Shown in pieces: positions 50,538 to 59,003 of a stretch of 64,000 nucleotides of DNA. Position 1 is the first letter of the stretch. Each line of letters starts with the position of its first letter. A model generated the notes under the pieces. That model saw nothing but the letters and a program-made list of their open reading frames with translations, made no database searches and had not been told where the DNA came from. The stretch is from Pseudovibrio zosterae (GTDB lineage: Bacteria > Pseudomonadota > Alphaproteobacteria > Rhizobiales > Stappiaceae): positions 137,338-201,337 of the forward strand of contig NZ_JAWXVZ010000009.1 in NCBI RefSeq assembly GCF_033843645.1. The letters are read 5' to 3'. A program made the position numbers and the translations under genes.

Positions 50538-51294
50538 GACCGCTTACCTGGAAGCCATGGCGTGCAAACACCGCCCGCCCTTCAGGGCTTTGCAGAAAGC
50601 TGAAGAACGCCCGCGCCGGATCACTTGCGCCCTGCGTGAGCGCACCGGAGATTGCAACCGGCGCATGCGAGTCCTTGGGTATCTTTGAGACCACCGCAAC
50701 GCGCTCTTCAATCTTGGCATCGGTTGCATAAACAAGTCCGAGAGGAACTTCGCCGCGCGCAACCGCAGCAAGGGTGACACGTACATGCTCCATAGGTGCC
50801 AAGTGTTCCTGAACAACCTCCCACAGCCCGAGGCTTTCGAGAGCCTGCTTCCCATAGCGCCCAGCCGGTACGTTTTCAGGTTCAGCAATCGCAAGACGGC
50901 CGTCCATCAAACGCGCCCGCAAGGCCTCATCTGTCAGAGGTAGCGGCTCCGCAGCGTAGGATGGGGCAACAATAACCAGAGAGTTGGAGGCCAAAGTCAC
51001 GGTGCTTTGAACATCAATGGCTTTGTGTGATGCAAGGTAAGCCATCCAATCAATGTCGGCCAGCACCACGATATCCGCAGGAGCCCCCTGCTCCACCTGC
51101 CTTGCAACACTGGCCGAGCCCGCAAACGAAAACACCAGCTTAGTGTCAGACGCGTCTGTAAATGCCTCGCCAGCGTCTTCCAGCACATTCTTCAAACTGG
51201 CTGCCGCCATAACCAGCACAGGCTTTGCCTGAACAGCCCCGCCAAAAACAAACAGCACAAACACAACCATCACTGCGCGCAGCACGCTCAGCAT
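50530..51294 (-). CDS. modA: Periplasmic molybdate-binding protein
   Basis: A 254-residue solute-binding protein with a signal peptide (about 1-23, VVFVLFVFGGAVQA). Ligand-binding motifs AAASLKNVLEDAGEAF (about residue 30), FAGSASVARQVEQGAPADIVVLAD (about 56-80) and the C-terminal GLVYATDA (about 185) match ModA. No clear ModE operator was seen in the 60 bp upstream, although the interval is AT-rich. First gene of the modABC operon. Confidence 0.94.
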   Translation of the reverse strand: MLSVLRAVMVVFVLFVFGGAVQAKPVLVMAAASLKNVLEDAGEAFTDASDTKLVFSFAGSASVARQVEQGAPADIVVLADIDWMAYLASHKAIDVQSTVTLASNSLVIVAPSYAAEPLPLTDEALRARLMDGRLAIAEPENVPAGRYGKQALESLGLWEVVQEHLAPMEHVRVTLAAVARGEVPLGLVYATDAKIEERVAVVSKIPKDSHAPVAISGALTQGASDPARAFFSFLQSPEGRAVFARHGFQVSGRD

Positions 51295-51388
51295 CGCTCA
51301 CCTCTTCCACGGCACGGGATTTGTTTACAAGCTCCGATACTTACTACCATATGTCCTAAATGGTTCGTCTTCCAATGGGTCAAAAGAC

Positions 51389-51427
51389 AAAAAAGCCTGC
51401 CCAATGGACGCTCCAAGGGCAGGCTTT
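51389..51427 (-). terminator. Terminator after the DUF1203 gene
   Basis: Stem aaagcctgccc (51392-51402) pairs perfectly with gggcaggcttt (51417-51427); on the minus strand the sequence ends in TTTTTTGTCTTTTG. It insulates the DUF1203 gene from modA. Confidence 0.85.
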
Positions 51428-51453
51428 GCAATCGACAAGTTCATTAAGGCGCG

Positions 51454-51921
51454 TCAGGCGCGATGGGCAGCCGCCGCAAAACAGCCACGCCGTGCGTAAT
51501 GAAGCTGAACATAGTCAACTTCAGGGTTGGCGAAGAACCGCTCAAGCATTGGCTTCACTTCTTCCCCCTCAGCGATGTCCGCTTCGATCATCATGTGTGC
51601 CTTGTCGAAGCCGCGCAGGGACAACAGACGAGACGAAAGAGACAGGGGGATGGTGCCTATGTAAGGCGGCGCCTCAGGCGCATTCTCCCGCACGAAAATC
51701 GCGTGAGATGCTCTGTAGGGCGTTTCGTGCGGCTGATACGTGTAGTTCAGCAAGAACACCCGTTCACCCACTTCCGCATCAGCCAAGGAGACCCGACAAG
51801 GAAAGCCGGGTTTGGCATCGGCCTCGTAAACCACCACGTTGCGGGCAGCAAGTGCCTCTGCACCCAACCCGTTCAATTCGGAAAACTCTTCGGAATTCAA
51901 TCCGGTAATAACAAAAGACAT
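51454..51921 (-). CDS. DUF1203-family protein
   Basis: A 155-residue protein of the DUF1203 family, whose function is unknown. Recognisable parts are a central FPCRVSLADAEVGERVFLLNYTYQPHETPYRASHAIFVRE block (about residues 40-80) with conserved cysteine, arginine and histidines, and the C-terminal YVQLHYARRGCFAA. The start at 51921 has GAGGAGGGA just upstream and is better than the longer frame. It stands as a single gene with a strong terminator. Confidence 0.82.
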   Translation of the reverse strand: MSFVITGLNSEEFSELNGLGAEALAARNVVVYEADAKPGFPCRVSLADAEVGERVFLLNYTYQPHETPYRASHAIFVRENAPEAPPYIGTIPLSLSSRLLSLRGFDKAHMMIEADIAEGEEVKPMLERFFANPEVDYVQLHYARRGCFAAAAHRA

Positions 51922-51997
51922 AGGTCCCTCCTCGTGTAGGGGGCAACCTATGTCCAAAGATCTGCCTCAACCACCCGATTTGCGAGTGGAACGAGGA

Positions 51998-52765
51998 TTA
52001 ACTCTGCGCTTCCACCACGGCTTTCTCAAGCTCTGCGGTCAATGCTGGCTCAAGACCCAAACGTGCTGCCAGCATTTGCAGGTAGGCCTGCTCAGCCGGA
52101 TGGTCTGGTTCGATGGTCAGACGCGAAGCCGTGTACAGCTCCATGGCGAGTTCAGGCGTTGTTGCCGCATTCACCACCTTGTCGATGTCGAGCGGCGCAC
52201 GCAGTTCATCCATGATGAAGGCTTTTTCTTCCATACCCAGACCGAGGCGATCGATCTGTTCGAAGATGTGTGCTTGCTCTTGCGCATCCACATGACCGTC
52301 TGCCTTGGCGGCCTGGATCATCGCAATCAGAACGTTGAGCGCCATCTGGTTTTCGCCGCCCGGTGCGGCTGCTGGCTCAAAAGACGTGCCAGAAAGGTCT
52401 GGCAGCGCGGCTGCATTGCCAGCAGAGCTCGGGCCCGCGCTTGGCGGTGTTGGGGCTGGGCCGCCTTGCGATGTGCCCTGATTGCTCTGCCAGTTGGTGT
52501 AGGCCTTGTAAGCAAGTCCGCCCACCAGCGCGAGACCGCCATAGGTAACAGCCTTCTTGCCCAGCTTGCGGCCCTTCTTTGAGCCAAGCAACAAACCTGC
52601 AAGACCGCCTGCAAGCGCTCCACCGGCAAGGCCACCTGCATTATTTTTCAAATAGTTTTGGCCCTGCTGCATGGCACCGCCAGCACCGCCACTTTGTGCG
52701 TTCTGTCCGCCACCGAGTGCGCCTGAACCCAGAAACTGATCAACAAGCTGCTTTGGATCAAACAT
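51998..52765 (-). CDS. DUF533 (YebE-like, TerB-fold) membrane protein
   Basis: A 255-residue protein. The N-terminal Gly/Ala/Gln-rich part includes a glycine-zipper-like hydrophobic segment (GGLAGGALAGGLAGLLLG, about 44-61) and a second hydrophobic stretch (TYGGLALVGGLAYKAYTNW, about 74-92); a Pro/Ser/Ala linker follows, and residues 140-250 form a TerB-like helical domain (MIQAAKADGHVDAQEQAHI, a motif with conserved acidic residues). The function of YebE/DUF533 proteins is unknown; TerB domains bind metal in tellurite-resistance proteins. No ter genes are nearby. Confidence 0.82.
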   Translation of the reverse strand: MFDPKQLVDQFLGSGALGGGQNAQSGGAGGAMQQGQNYLKNNAGGLAGGALAGGLAGLLLGSKKGRKLGKKAVTYGGLALVGGLAYKAYTNWQSNQGTSQGGPAPTPPSAGPSSAGNAAALPDLSGTSFEPAAAPGGENQMALNVLIAMIQAAKADGHVDAQEQAHIFEQIDRLGLGMEEKAFIMDELRAPLDIDKVVNAATTPELAMELYTASRLTIEPDHPAEQAYLQMLAARLGLEPALTAELEKAVVEAQS

Positions 52766-52837
52766 CTGCTCACCTGACCTCTTTAGAAACTCTCATGATA
52801 CAGAAATGGGAACCAGATCCGCAGAAACAAGGCATTG

Positions 52838-53317
52838 TTACACTTTGCCAAGAGGCAACTGGTTCTCATCCTTGATGGTTTCCATTGCAATCGAGCTGCG
52901 CACATTCTCGACGGCCTGATGCGGAAGCAAGTCATTGTTGATGAACTTTGAAAGGCCTTTCAGATCGGGCACGCACACCTTCAACAGGTAGTCCATGTCC
53001 CCCGTCATGGTGTAGGCCTCCTGCACACAATCTAGCGACCGGGTGAGCTCGTGAAACCTGACAGAGTTCTCGTTGTTGTGCGTGTCCAACGTAACGCCCA
53101 CAAACGCAATCACCCCAAATCCCAGATGGTCCGGTGATAGATCCGCTCGGTAGCGACGGATTACACCGGCAGTCTCCAACCTTTGCCGTCGGCGCGAGAC
53201 CTGCGAGGCACTGAGGTGGATCAGGGTACCGATTTCCTGATTGGTGCGTGACGCGTCCTCTTGAAGACTTGCAAGAATTTTCAAGTCGAACGGGTCCAGA
53301 TCGACGGTAGATGCCAT
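52838..53317 (-). CDS. Lrp/AsnC-family transcriptional regulator
   Basis: A 159-residue feast/famine regulator with an N-terminal helix-turn-helix (LDPFDLKILASLQEDASRTNQEIG, about 7-30, recognition helix SASQVSRRRQRLE near 40) and a C-terminal RAM effector domain (about 68-150). The start at 53317 has GGGAGGGA upstream; the much longer frame would overlap the divergent promoter. It faces hpd across 120 bp, so it probably controls tyrosine/phenylalanine breakdown, as aromatic-responsive Lrp proteins do in related bacteria. That role is inferred from position. Confidence 0.9.
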   Translation of the reverse strand: MASTVDLDPFDLKILASLQEDASRTNQEIGTLIHLSASQVSRRRQRLETAGVIRRYRADLSPDHLGFGVIAFVGVTLDTHNNENSVRFHELTRSLDCVQEAYTMTGDMDYLLKVCVPDLKGLSKFINNDLLPHQAVENVRSSIAMETIKDENQLPLGKV

Positions 53318-53437
53318 TGCTTCCCTCCCAAGCGCACATTTCGTGCATTCATTGGCGCTTACATACGCAAAAACGCAAGGACGTCGCAACAGATATTTCA
53401 CATACTCATACGTAATAGAACAGACAAGGAGACTTCC

Positions 53438-54550
53438 ATGGGACCATTTCCGCACGACGCTCCCCCAGCCCGGATTTCCGAGGAAAACCCTGCAGGAACC
53501 GACGGCTTTGAGTTTGTAGAGTTCTCACATCCGGAGCCGGAGAAACTGGATGTGCTGTTCCGCAAGATGGGCTACACGCCCGTTGCAAAACACCGGACCA
53601 AGGACATCACCGTCTACCGTCAGGGCGACATCAACTACATCCTGAACGCAGAACCAAACAGCTTTGCCAGCCGGTTTGTGGAGGCTCACGGCCCATGCGC
53701 GCCGTCCATGGCGTGGCGCGTCGTTGATGCAAAGCACGCTTTTGACCATGCCGTCGCCAAAGGTGCAGAACCTTATGAAGGGTCAGACAAGACCCTCGAC
53801 GCACCCGCTATTGTCGGGATTGGCGGTTCGCTGCTCTACTTCATCGACAAGTATGGCGACAACGGCTCAGCTTATGCGGCGGAGTTCGATTGGATTGACG
53901 AGGTCGACCCAAAACCGCAGGGCGTTGGCTTTTACTACCTCGATCACCTGACTCACAACGTGTATCGCGGCAACATGGACAAGTGGTGGGATTTCTACCG
54001 TGACCTGTTCAGCTTCAAGCAAATCCACTTCTTCGACATCGACGGTCGCATCACGGGCCTTGTCAGCCGCGCGATCACCTCTCCTTGTGGCAAGATCCGG
54101 ATTCCACTGAACGAGTCCAAGGACGACACCAGCCAGATTGAAGAGTACTTGAAGAAGTACAAGGGCGAAGGCATTCAGCACATCGCCGTTGGAAGTGACG
54201 AAATCTACGGCTCCACCGATAAGCTGGCCGACAATGGCTTGCGGTTCATGCCGGGCCCGCCAGACACCTATTACGAACGCAGCCATGAGCGCGTAAAGGG
54301 TCACGACGAGCCAATTGAACGGATGAAAAAGCACGGCATCCTGATTGATGGCGAAGGCGTTATTGACGGCGGCATGACCAAGATCTTGTTGCAGATCTTC
54401 TCCAAGACAGTCATCGGGCCAATCTTTTTTGAGTTCATTCAACGCAAAGGCGATGAAGGCTTCGGAGAGGGTAACTTCCGTGCATTGTTTGAGAGCATTG
54501 AAGAAGACCAAATCCGGCGCGGCGTCTTGAACACTGACGCCGCTCAATAG
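53438..54550 (+). CDS. hpd: 4-Hydroxyphenylpyruvate dioxygenase
   Basis: A 370-residue Fe(II) enzyme that converts 4-hydroxyphenylpyruvate to homogentisate in tyrosine catabolism. The two VOC-like domains are complete; the iron ligands are His in LDHLTHNVYRGN (about residue 168), His in GIQHIAVGS (about 248) and Glu in PIFFEFIQRKGDEGFGEGNF (about 328). AAGGAG precedes ATG 53438. It is divergent from the Lrp gene and ends at a strong terminator. Homogentisate dioxygenase and later pathway genes are not in the window. Confidence 0.95.
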   Translation: MGPFPHDAPPARISEENPAGTDGFEFVEFSHPEPEKLDVLFRKMGYTPVAKHRTKDITVYRQGDINYILNAEPNSFASRFVEAHGPCAPSMAWRVVDAKHAFDHAVAKGAEPYEGSDKTLDAPAIVGIGGSLLYFIDKYGDNGSAYAAEFDWIDEVDPKPQGVGFYYLDHLTHNVYRGNMDKWWDFYRDLFSFKQIHFFDIDGRITGLVSRAITSPCGKIRIPLNESKDDTSQIEEYLKKYKGEGIQHIAVGSDEIYGSTDKLADNGLRFMPGPPDTYYERSHERVKGHDEPIERMKKHGILIDGEGVIDGGMTKILLQIFSKTVIGPIFFEFIQRKGDEGFGEGNFRALFESIEEDQIRRGVLNTDAAQ

Positions 54551-54574
54551 GAGGTTGTTGTGTCCCAACAAAAG

Positions 54575-54603
54575 ACGGCGGGTGCGAAACCCGCCGTTTT
54601 TTT
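54575..54603. terminator. Bidirectional terminator between hpd and otsA
   Basis: Stem acggcgggt (54575-54583) pairs perfectly with acccgccgt (54589-54597), followed by seven T on the plus strand; the minus side has CTTTTG. It serves two convergent transcription units. Confidence 0.9.
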
Positions 54604-54605
54604 AC

Positions 54606-56003
54606 TTAACTTGCCTTCTTCGCGTAGGAGGCAAACTCCCGCTGCAAATCCTTCAAAATGGTATCAGCCCAGGTATGTGCATCTTCTTTGCAGATGCGCT
54701 CATACATGGCCTCCCACCGTTCCCGTCGCTCTTCCATCGGCATGGTAAGCGCTGTTTGCAATGCTGCCGCCACCTCTTCCGCAGAGTGCGGGTTCACAAT
54801 CAGTGCTTCCTTCATGCGCTCAGCTGCCCCTGCAAAGCGGGAGAGCACCAAGACACCCGGATCTTCCGGACGCTGCGCAGCCACATATTCTTTGGCCACA
54901 AGATTCATGCCATCCCGAAGCGGTGTCACCAGCCCCACCATGCTGCCACGATAAATACCAGCCAAGGCCTTCCGGTTGAATGACCGCGTCAGAAAGCGGA
55001 TTGGCGTCCAATCCAGGTCAGCAAACCGGCCATTGATGTGGCCGGTCAAATGCTCCAGCTCCATGCGAATATCGACGTAGCTGTTCACCTCTGAGCGAGA
55101 CGGAGGGGCCACCTGCATCATGCTGACTTGCCCGCGGTTCTCCGGGTAATCCTCAAGCAATCGCTCGAAGGCTTTCAGGCGCTCTGGCAACCCCTTGGAA
55201 TAGTCGATGCGGTCTACGCCGATAATCTGCTGCCGCCCGATCAGCAGTTTTTCCAGACGCGCCATATGACGGCGCGCATCCTGCGAATGCACATACTGTG
55301 AGAACCCCTCCGCATCGATACCAATTGGGTAGGCACGCGCAATAACCTCGCGGCCCACGGCACACACACGATCCTCCCCAAGGTCTTCACCCTGTAGCTC
55401 TTCCACCACGAAGCGTCGGAAGTTGGCTGCATCGCGCTCCGTCTGAAACCCAATGAGATCATAGGCCAGCATGCGGCGCACCAGGGATTCGGCATTCGGC
55501 AACGCCGCCAGAATTTCCGGCGACGGGAATGGGATGTGCAAGAAAAATGCAATGGAGTTCTCGACATCCATGGCGCGCAACTGTGCTGCAAGGCCGAAGA
55601 AATGATAGTCGTGAACCCAGACAACATCACCCGGCTGGATGCTGGGGCGCAGACGGGCGGCGAAGCGTTCGTTCACCCGCCGGTAGCCTTCTTCATAGCG
55701 GCGGTCAAACTCCGCCAGATCAAGACGATAGTGAAGAACCGGCCACAGCGTTCGGTTCGCGTAGCCGATGTAGAACTCGTCATAGTCCTGCTGGGTCATG
55801 TCGATTTGCTGCATGAGCACCTTGCGGTGCTTTTCTTCACGCATCAAACCGAAGGTCCCCTCTTCAGAGACTTGCCCTGTCCAACCAAACCAGATGCCAC
55901 CGGTTTTGCGCAGGGTATCAACGAGAGCTACAGCTAAGCCGCCCGCCTTGCCGCTATCCTTTAGGGGACCAACTCTGTTGGATACGACAACCAGACGGCT
56001 CAT
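54606..56003 (-). CDS. otsA: Trehalose-6-phosphate synthase
   Basis: A 465-residue GT20 glycosyltransferase that joins UDP-glucose (or another NDP-glucose) to glucose-6-phosphate. VVVSNRVGPLKDSGKAGGLA at the N-terminus holds the G6P/UDP-binding glycine loop; FFLHIPFPSPEI near residue 130, GVDRIDYSKGLPERLKAFE near 260 and LRDGMNLVAKEYVAAQ near 360 are typical. It ends the otsB-GH15-otsA operon, starting about 40 bp after the GH15 gene. The product would serve as osmoprotectant or stress solute. Confidence 0.95.
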   Translation of the reverse strand: MSRLVVVSNRVGPLKDSGKAGGLAVALVDTLRKTGGIWFGWTGQVSEEGTFGLMREEKHRKVLMQQIDMTQQDYDEFYIGYANRTLWPVLHYRLDLAEFDRRYEEGYRRVNERFAARLRPSIQPGDVVWVHDYHFFGLAAQLRAMDVENSIAFFLHIPFPSPEILAALPNAESLVRRMLAYDLIGFQTERDAANFRRFVVEELQGEDLGEDRVCAVGREVIARAYPIGIDAEGFSQYVHSQDARRHMARLEKLLIGRQQIIGVDRIDYSKGLPERLKAFERLLEDYPENRGQVSMMQVAPPSRSEVNSYVDIRMELEHLTGHINGRFADLDWTPIRFLTRSFNRKALAGIYRGSMVGLVTPLRDGMNLVAKEYVAAQRPEDPGVLVLSRFAGAAERMKEALIVNPHSAEEVAAALQTALTMPMEERRERWEAMYERICKEDAHTWADTILKDLQREFASYAKKAS

Positions 56004-56041
56004 GCTACTTCCTCCAATATCTACATTTGAAACAATGCCCT

Positions 56042-57868
56042 CTAGGTTACCTTATCCCACGGCGCTGACAACCGTACTGCACCATTGATGATACCAACCA
56101 TCGAATATGTCTGCGGGAAATTGCCCCAAAGCTCGCCAGTCTTGGGCGATGTGTCCTCTGACAAAAGGCCAACGTGATTGCGGCAGGAGAGCAGCTCCTC
56201 GTAAATCTCGCGCGCTTCGTCCCCCCGGCCAATGCGAGCAAGCGCATCAATGTACCAGAACGTACAGATGTTGAAGGCATTCTCCGGCTCACCGAAATCA
56301 TCGGCCTGATGATAGCGGAACAGGTGATTACCCCGGCGCAGCTGCTCGCCAATCTTGTCCACGGTGGCGATGAAGCGCGGATCGTTCGCAGGCAGGAAGC
56401 CCACTTCCGCCATCAGCAGAAGGCTTGCGTCCATATCCTTTCCGCCAAAACTTTCAGTGAAGGCTCCGACCTCTTCGTTCCAGCCCTTTTCACAAATGGT
56501 CGCGTGAATGACGTCCGCCCGGTCCTGCCAGAACCCAGCGCGGTCATCGAGCCCAAAGTGATCGGCAATCTTGGCGAGGCGGTCGCAAGCTGCCCAACAC
56601 ATCAGCGAGGACGATGTGTGAACCCGCGCACGGGTGCGCAACTCCCAGATGCCTGCATCTGGCTCATTGTAGAGTGTGAAGGCGCGCTCACCGGCTTTCT
56701 CAAGACGCTGAAAGTCATCCAGGCCCGGCTGACGCAGCAGACGCTTGTCAAAAAACGCCTGAGACGCACCCAGAACAATGTTGCCGTAGACATCATGCTG
56801 GAAGTGTTCGTAGGCCTGATTGCCAACACGCACAGGCTCGTTTCCACGATAACCCGGCAAATCGACAAAGCTCTCAACCAGATGCGCTTCCTGCCCAATG
56901 CCATAGAGCGGCTGAACATGCCCGCCGTCTGCCATACTCATGATGTTGTTGAGATACCGCAGATAATTCTCCATGGTCTCCATTTCAGAGAGGGAGTTCA
57001 GCGCCCGCACCACGAAGAACGCGTCCCGCAGCCAGCAATAGCGATAGTCCCAGTTCCGCACCGTGTTGTGCGCTTCCGGAATTGAGGTGGTCGCCGCCGC
57101 GATGATTGCGCCGGTCTCCTCATAGGTGCAAATCTTGAGCGTGATCGCAGCGCGGATCACTGCTTCCTGATACTCAAGAGGCAGCCCCAGTCGGCGTGAC
57201 CAGATACGCCAATACTTCTCGGTTTCCTCTTCAAAGTCGCGGCAGATCTTCCCCGGACTCTCAGTCAGGCTTTCATCTGGCCCGAAGTAGAACGCCAGTG
57301 GTCCATCCAGCAGGAACGGGGTTTCTTCCCGAACGTAGGTAATCGATGCATCTGTCGTCAGGCGCAGGGCCAGCCCATTGCCGATAAAGCGTACGTGATT
57401 GGACCCGAACGTAATTTCCGGATCCCGCTGCCCCCAGTCAAACCGCGGGCGCAGTTTCACCGCAATACGCGGGTGTCCCAGAATTGGCCGCACCCGGCGC
57501 GCAATCGCGTTCGGCCTGAACATGCGTCCCTTGCGGTTGAAGCGCGGCGCAAAGTCAGTGATCTCGATGCCATTGCCGTCATCATCGTAGAGGCGCGTTT
57601 TCACAATCGCTGTGTTGTCGACATACTCTTGTTCCGAGCGCACAGCCCCGACCAGCTCAATGGTGAATGCACCATCGCCTTCTTCGCCGCGGGTACCCAG
57701 CAACGAATGAAACACAGGATCGCCATCAAACCGCGGCAGACAGCACCAAACCACGCGCCCCATGGTATCGATAAGACCGGCATATGAGCAGTTGCCGATC
57801 ATCGCCATATTCAGGCTTGGTTCGGAAAGCGGAACGACAGGAAATGACCTTGGCTGCTTGTCGCTCAT
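56042..57868 (-). CDS. Glycoside hydrolase family 15 protein (glucoamylase/trehalase-like)
   Basis: A 608-residue (alpha/alpha)6-barrel hydrolase. The N-terminal beta-sandwich (about 1-230, IGNCSYAGLIDTMGRVVWCCLPRFD) precedes the catalytic barrel with NWDYRYCWLRDAFFVV (about 273) and the C-terminal catalytic region SEDTSPKTGELWGNFPQTYSMVGIING (about 565-590). There is no signal peptide, so it is cytosolic. GH15 proteins beside ots genes include real trehalases as well as poorly characterised glucanases, so it may recycle trehalose or act on a related alpha-glucan. ATG 57868 has AGAGGA upstream. It is between otsB and otsA, which suggests shared regulation. Confidence 0.9.
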   Translation of the reverse strand: MSDKQPRSFPVVPLSEPSLNMAMIGNCSYAGLIDTMGRVVWCCLPRFDGDPVFHSLLGTRGEEGDGAFTIELVGAVRSEQEYVDNTAIVKTRLYDDDGNGIEITDFAPRFNRKGRMFRPNAIARRVRPILGHPRIAVKLRPRFDWGQRDPEITFGSNHVRFIGNGLALRLTTDASITYVREETPFLLDGPLAFYFGPDESLTESPGKICRDFEEETEKYWRIWSRRLGLPLEYQEAVIRAAITLKICTYEETGAIIAAATTSIPEAHNTVRNWDYRYCWLRDAFFVVRALNSLSEMETMENYLRYLNNIMSMADGGHVQPLYGIGQEAHLVESFVDLPGYRGNEPVRVGNQAYEHFQHDVYGNIVLGASQAFFDKRLLRQPGLDDFQRLEKAGERAFTLYNEPDAGIWELRTRARVHTSSSLMCWAACDRLAKIADHFGLDDRAGFWQDRADVIHATICEKGWNEEVGAFTESFGGKDMDASLLLMAEVGFLPANDPRFIATVDKIGEQLRRGNHLFRYHQADDFGEPENAFNICTFWYIDALARIGRGDEAREIYEELLSCRNHVGLLSEDTSPKTGELWGNFPQTYSMVGIINGAVRLSAPWDKVT

Positions 57869-57915
57869 GAAAAGTCCTCTCACTCAAGGGGCATCGGGTC
57901 TCGGTGCCCTGGCGT

Positions 57916-58653
57916 TTAAGTAATCTCGATTGGTGTTGTCTCTGACAGCCAAGCATGAACCGATGCCACATCTGGCAGTCGAAAAAAGGCCTGGCTCTCT
58001 TGCGTGCCAACCTTGATGCCGTAGCCACCAACAGACTGAACCGCTGCAATACCGTCTTCATCGGTGGTGTCATCGCCGATAAAGACCGGCAAGCGGCCCT
58101 TGAAGTCCGCCTGATCCAAAAAGCGGCGCACCGCCGTTCCCTTGTCTTCCGCTGTTGGCTTTGCCTCAACCACCATGTTGCCTTTCACGGTGTGCAGGCT
58201 GGGGAACCGGGCCGTCATTTCATCAACACGCGCGCGTACATCCGTTTCACGGTGCGGCGCAGCACGGTAGTGCACGCACAGCGCACTTCCCTTGTCTTCA
58301 AGCGTCACCCCCTCGGTCAGGATGCCGGAGAGCTGAATGCCTTGGCGAAGTTCTGCAATACCGGGCCATACTTTTACGGCATCAAGCTCAGCCCCCAGGC
58401 TCATTCTGCGCTGCAATCCATGGAGCCCCGCAGCGGGCAGCACAAGGGGATGCAAAAAGCGGTCAATATCGCGAACATCACGACCGGTCACAACGGCCAG
58501 AGCGCCGTTCAACAGCGCCTGCACATTGGCAATAGTCTCAACAAGTGTATGGGCGACAGAAATGGAGCCGGGTGTCGAGGCGATCTCAACGAGAGTGCCG
58601 TCGAAGTCAAGAAACAGGGCCATTTCTCTGGATAGATGTGGCGGCTTTGTCAT
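57916..58653 (-). CDS. otsB: Trehalose-6-phosphate phosphatase
   Basis: A 245-residue HAD-superfamily phosphatase that removes phosphate from trehalose-6-phosphate. The nucleophile/acid-base aspartates are in ALFLDFDGTLVEI (about residues 13-17), motif II is ALAVVTGRDVRDID near 55, and the metal-binding aspartates are in FIGDDTTDEDGI near 200. It is the first gene of the operon otsB-GH15-otsA; the order with phosphatase first is the usual otsBA order. Confidence 0.94.
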   Translation of the reverse strand: MTKPPHLSREMALFLDFDGTLVEIASTPGSISVAHTLVETIANVQALLNGALAVVTGRDVRDIDRFLHPLVLPAAGLHGLQRRMSLGAELDAVKVWPGIAELRQGIQLSGILTEGVTLEDKGSALCVHYRAAPHRETDVRARVDEMTARFPSLHTVKGNMVVEAKPTAEDKGTAVRRFLDQADFKGRLPVFIGDDTTDEDGIAAVQSVGGYGIKVGTQESQAFFRLPDVASVHAWLSETTPIEIT

Positions 58654-59003
58654 GGGAAAACTATGAGCGCTTTTCTTGGCATGTTCTAGAGTAAATACCT
58701 AGTCCAATTAATAAACTGGCACGACGATATAAAGGATCTGCAACGGATCTCTTTTTCGAGCACGCAAAATTGTGCGTCTTTTAAAAAGGGAATCTAACCC
58801 CTTTTAGCCTCCCCATAGGTCCGGATCATCACCCCTCTCCCAAAACAGGCGATGACTTCTTTCAATACAGTAGGCCTGATGATGAAACGATCAATGGCGC
58901 GGGGAAATGGCAGGCAAACGGTTTTCAACCGATTTATACTTTTTTCGGCTACGCAGTTTTGCAAAGTTTCTCGATGGATGGAATTTAGTTGGATGTAACA
59001 GCG
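58654..59003. other. Intergenic region between the thiolase gene and otsB
   Basis: About 350 bp with no supported gene. It should contain the otsB promoter near its left end and the end of the thiolase transcript. A weak hairpin (aaaaggg 58784-58790 with ccctttt 58799-58805, minus side followed by TTTTT) may be the terminator of the bioY operon, although it is 200 bp beyond the thiolase stop codon. Confidence 0.5.
58784..58805 (-). terminator. Weak candidate terminator of the bioY-ligase-thiolase operon
   Basis: Seven-base stem with an eight-base loop followed by T-rich sequence on the minus strand. The stem is mostly A-T, so the call is tentative. Confidence 0.35.

Noticed and set aside
51295..51360. 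Possible ModE (molybdate regulator) operator before modA
   Set aside because: The region has a CATATG and AT-rich parts but no convincing inverted repeat of the ModE type.
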